NCBI RefSeq assembly: GCF_003143855.1
Contig: NZ_QFRK01000004.1
Coordinates: forward strand, 156,483-220,482
Origin: Streptomyces sp. NWU339
GTDB taxonomy: Bacteria; Actinomycetota; Actinomycetes; Streptomycetales; Streptomycetaceae
DNA length: 64,000 nt
Reading direction: 5' to 3'
Below are positions 63,073-64,000 of the stretch, piece after piece. Every line of letters starts with the position of its first letter. Position 1 is the first letter of the stretch. The notes beneath the pieces are model-generated. The model was not told the origin of the DNA and searched no databases. It saw only the letters and a program-made list of their open reading frames with translations. A program made the translations under genes and the position numbers.

Positions 63073-64000
63073 AGTTCCCCCTTGATCGTGGACAGCGGGT
63101 GTTTACGCTGCGGGGGCGAGGTCTTGGGTCACCAGAGCTCTGGTTTCGAGCGGGGTGACGTAGCCGTACTCGGGGTGCTTGCGCAGGCGGGTGCGGTTGT
63201 ACTCGACCTCGATGAAGCAGAAGATGTCGGCGCGGGCGGCCTCGTGGGACTCCCAGACGGTGGTCCCGATCTCCGCTTTCAGCAGGCCGAAAAAGCTTTC
63301 GGCCGCGGCGTTATCGTAACAGGAGCCCGTTCTTCCCATGCTCTGTCTCAGCTTCAACTCCCTTATGAGCTTGCGGTATTCACCGGACGTATATTCACTG
63401 CCGCGATCGGAGTGCGCGATGCAGCCCTCTTTCAGCGCGCCGCGGCCGGCAGCCATCTTCAGCGCGTCGACCACGAGCTCGGCCCGGTGGTGGGCGGCCA
63501 TCGCGTACCCGACCACCTCGCGCGTGGCCAGGTCGATGACCGTGGCCAGGTACCACCAGCCGGCGAGCGTGGGCAGGTAGGTGATGTCGGAGACCAGCTT
63601 CGTGCCGGTCTCGGCGGCGGTGAAGTCCCGCCCGACGAGGTCCGGTGACGGTGCGGCCTTGGTGTCCGCTTTCGTCAGGCTGCGACGCTTGCGGCGGGTA
63701 ATCCCGCGGATGTCGCGCTCCCGCATGATCCGCTCGACCTTCTTTCGGTTGATCCGTCGCCCCTTGCGCCGCAGTGTGGCCGTCACACGCGGGGCGCCGT
63801 AGGCACCCCGGGAACACGTGTGGATCTTCCGGATCTCGTCGGCCAGCTCGTCCTCCTCCGCCTGCCTCGCCTCGGCCGCAGGCTTCGCCGCGAGATAGGC
63901 GTAGTACGCCGAGCGCGTGACCTTCAGCACCCGGCACAAGAACGCGACCGGCCAGCCGCCGGGGTTGGCCTCGGACGCCTTCTCCGCATCGATGAACGCG
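63070..64000 (-). mobile_element. IS3-family insertion sequence (one end, runs out of window)
   Basis: The orfB end of an IS3-like element. The apparent outer terminus starts TGAAGTTCCCCC at 63070 and contains GGACAG at 63090-63095, consistent with IS3-family ends. The other end, orfA and target-site duplication are beyond the window, so the exact boundary is inferred. Confidence 0.75.
63103..64000 (-). CDS. IS3-family transposase OrfB (5' end outside window)
   Basis: The frame is open from the window edge to TAA at 63103 (298 codons). It reads AFIDAEKASEANPGGWPVAF then LCRVLKVTRSAYYAYLA, typical of IS3 OrfB beginnings. The rve integrase core has the DDE triad: LVSDITYLPTLAGWWYLATV, IAHSDRGSEYTS and AAESFFGLLKAE, with 35 residues between the second Asp and the Glu. 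A TTG at 63939 is internal. OrfA and the programmed frameshift would lie beyond 64000. Confidence 0.9.
   Translation of the reverse strand, partial: AFIDAEKASEANPGGWPVAFLCRVLKVTRSAYYAYLAAKPAAEARQAEEDELADEIRKIHTCSRGAYGAPRVTATLRRKGRRINRKKVERIMRERDIRGITRRKRRSLTKADTKAAPSPDLVGRDFTAAETGTKLVSDITYLPTLAGWWYLATVIDLATREVVGYAMAAHHRAELVVDALKMAAGRGALKEGCIAHSDRGSEYTSGEYRKLIRELKLRQSMGRTGSCYDNAAAESFFGLLKAEIGTTVWESHEAARADIFCFIEVEYNRTRLRKHPEYGYVTPLETRALVTQDLAPAA

Overview
The window is a high-GC, gene-dense chromosome segment with GTG/TTG starts, GGAGG-type ribosome sites, 4-nt gene overlaps and GC-rich hairpin terminators. The gene set points to a Streptomyces or close relative: futalosine-pathway MqnC, a prenyl reductase, a SARP-type BTAD protein, an NlpC/P60 hydrolase, and a c-di-AMP (ydaO) riboswitch ahead of a lysozyme-like gene. 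I saw no rRNA, tRNA or CRISPR array.

Layout. 1-1.5 kb: the tail of a TetR regulator overlapping a DMT exporter. 1.6-12.3 kb: nadA, the Fe-S carrier erpA, a large single-pass membrane protein, a PfkB sugar/nucleoside kinase, a cysteine desulfurase fused to a TusA-like domain, then ctaC-ctaD (cytochrome aa3 oxidase) and a small membrane protein. 12.3-19 kb: a divergent MarR/amidase pair, a LolA-like protein, a long-chain polyprenyl diphosphate synthase, the riboswitch-controlled lysozyme-like protein and a HAD phosphatase. 19.3-30.2 kb: two converging operons that together look like an uncharacterised cell-surface glycan locus. Plus strand: CelD-type acyltransferase, GT2, polysaccharide deacetylase. 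Minus strand: DegT-like PLP enzyme, enlarged flippase, polytopic membrane protein, small membrane protein, GH26-like hydrolase. They meet at a perfect 14-bp-stem terminator.

30.4-35 kb: fumarylacetoacetase, an M56/M48-like membrane metalloprotease and RecQ. 35.1-51.3 kb: a complete 14-gene complex I operon, nuoA to nuoN, minus strand, mostly with 4-nt overlaps. It has a candidate Rex operator upstream and a 16-bp-stem terminator downstream. 52-58.3 kb: an NlpC/P60 hydrolase, a prenyl reductase, a GNAT enzyme, a one-PASTA protein, the demethylmenaquinone methyltransferase, an amidohydrolase-like fragment protein and mqnC. 58.4-62.2 kb: a prepilin peptidase and a membrane-bound LysM/winged-helix/BTAD protein. 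62.4-64 kb: a lipoprotein whose stop codon coincides with the end of an IS3-family element that runs out of the window.

How the parts fit. Much of the window serves menaquinone-linked respiration. NadA makes the NAD ring precursor and ErpA supplies Fe-S clusters for complex I. The polyprenyl synthase, MqnC, UbiE/MenG and the prenyl reductase make and tailor menaquinone, and CtaCD forms the core of the terminal oxidase. ctaD is not followed by ctaF/ctaE/qcrCAB, the arrangement I recall from S. coelicolor, so a rearrangement junction just after ctaD is possible. The best candidates for undescribed biology are the glycan locus with its fused flippase, the LysM-to-BTAD membrane protein, and the amidohydrolase remnant beside mqnC.
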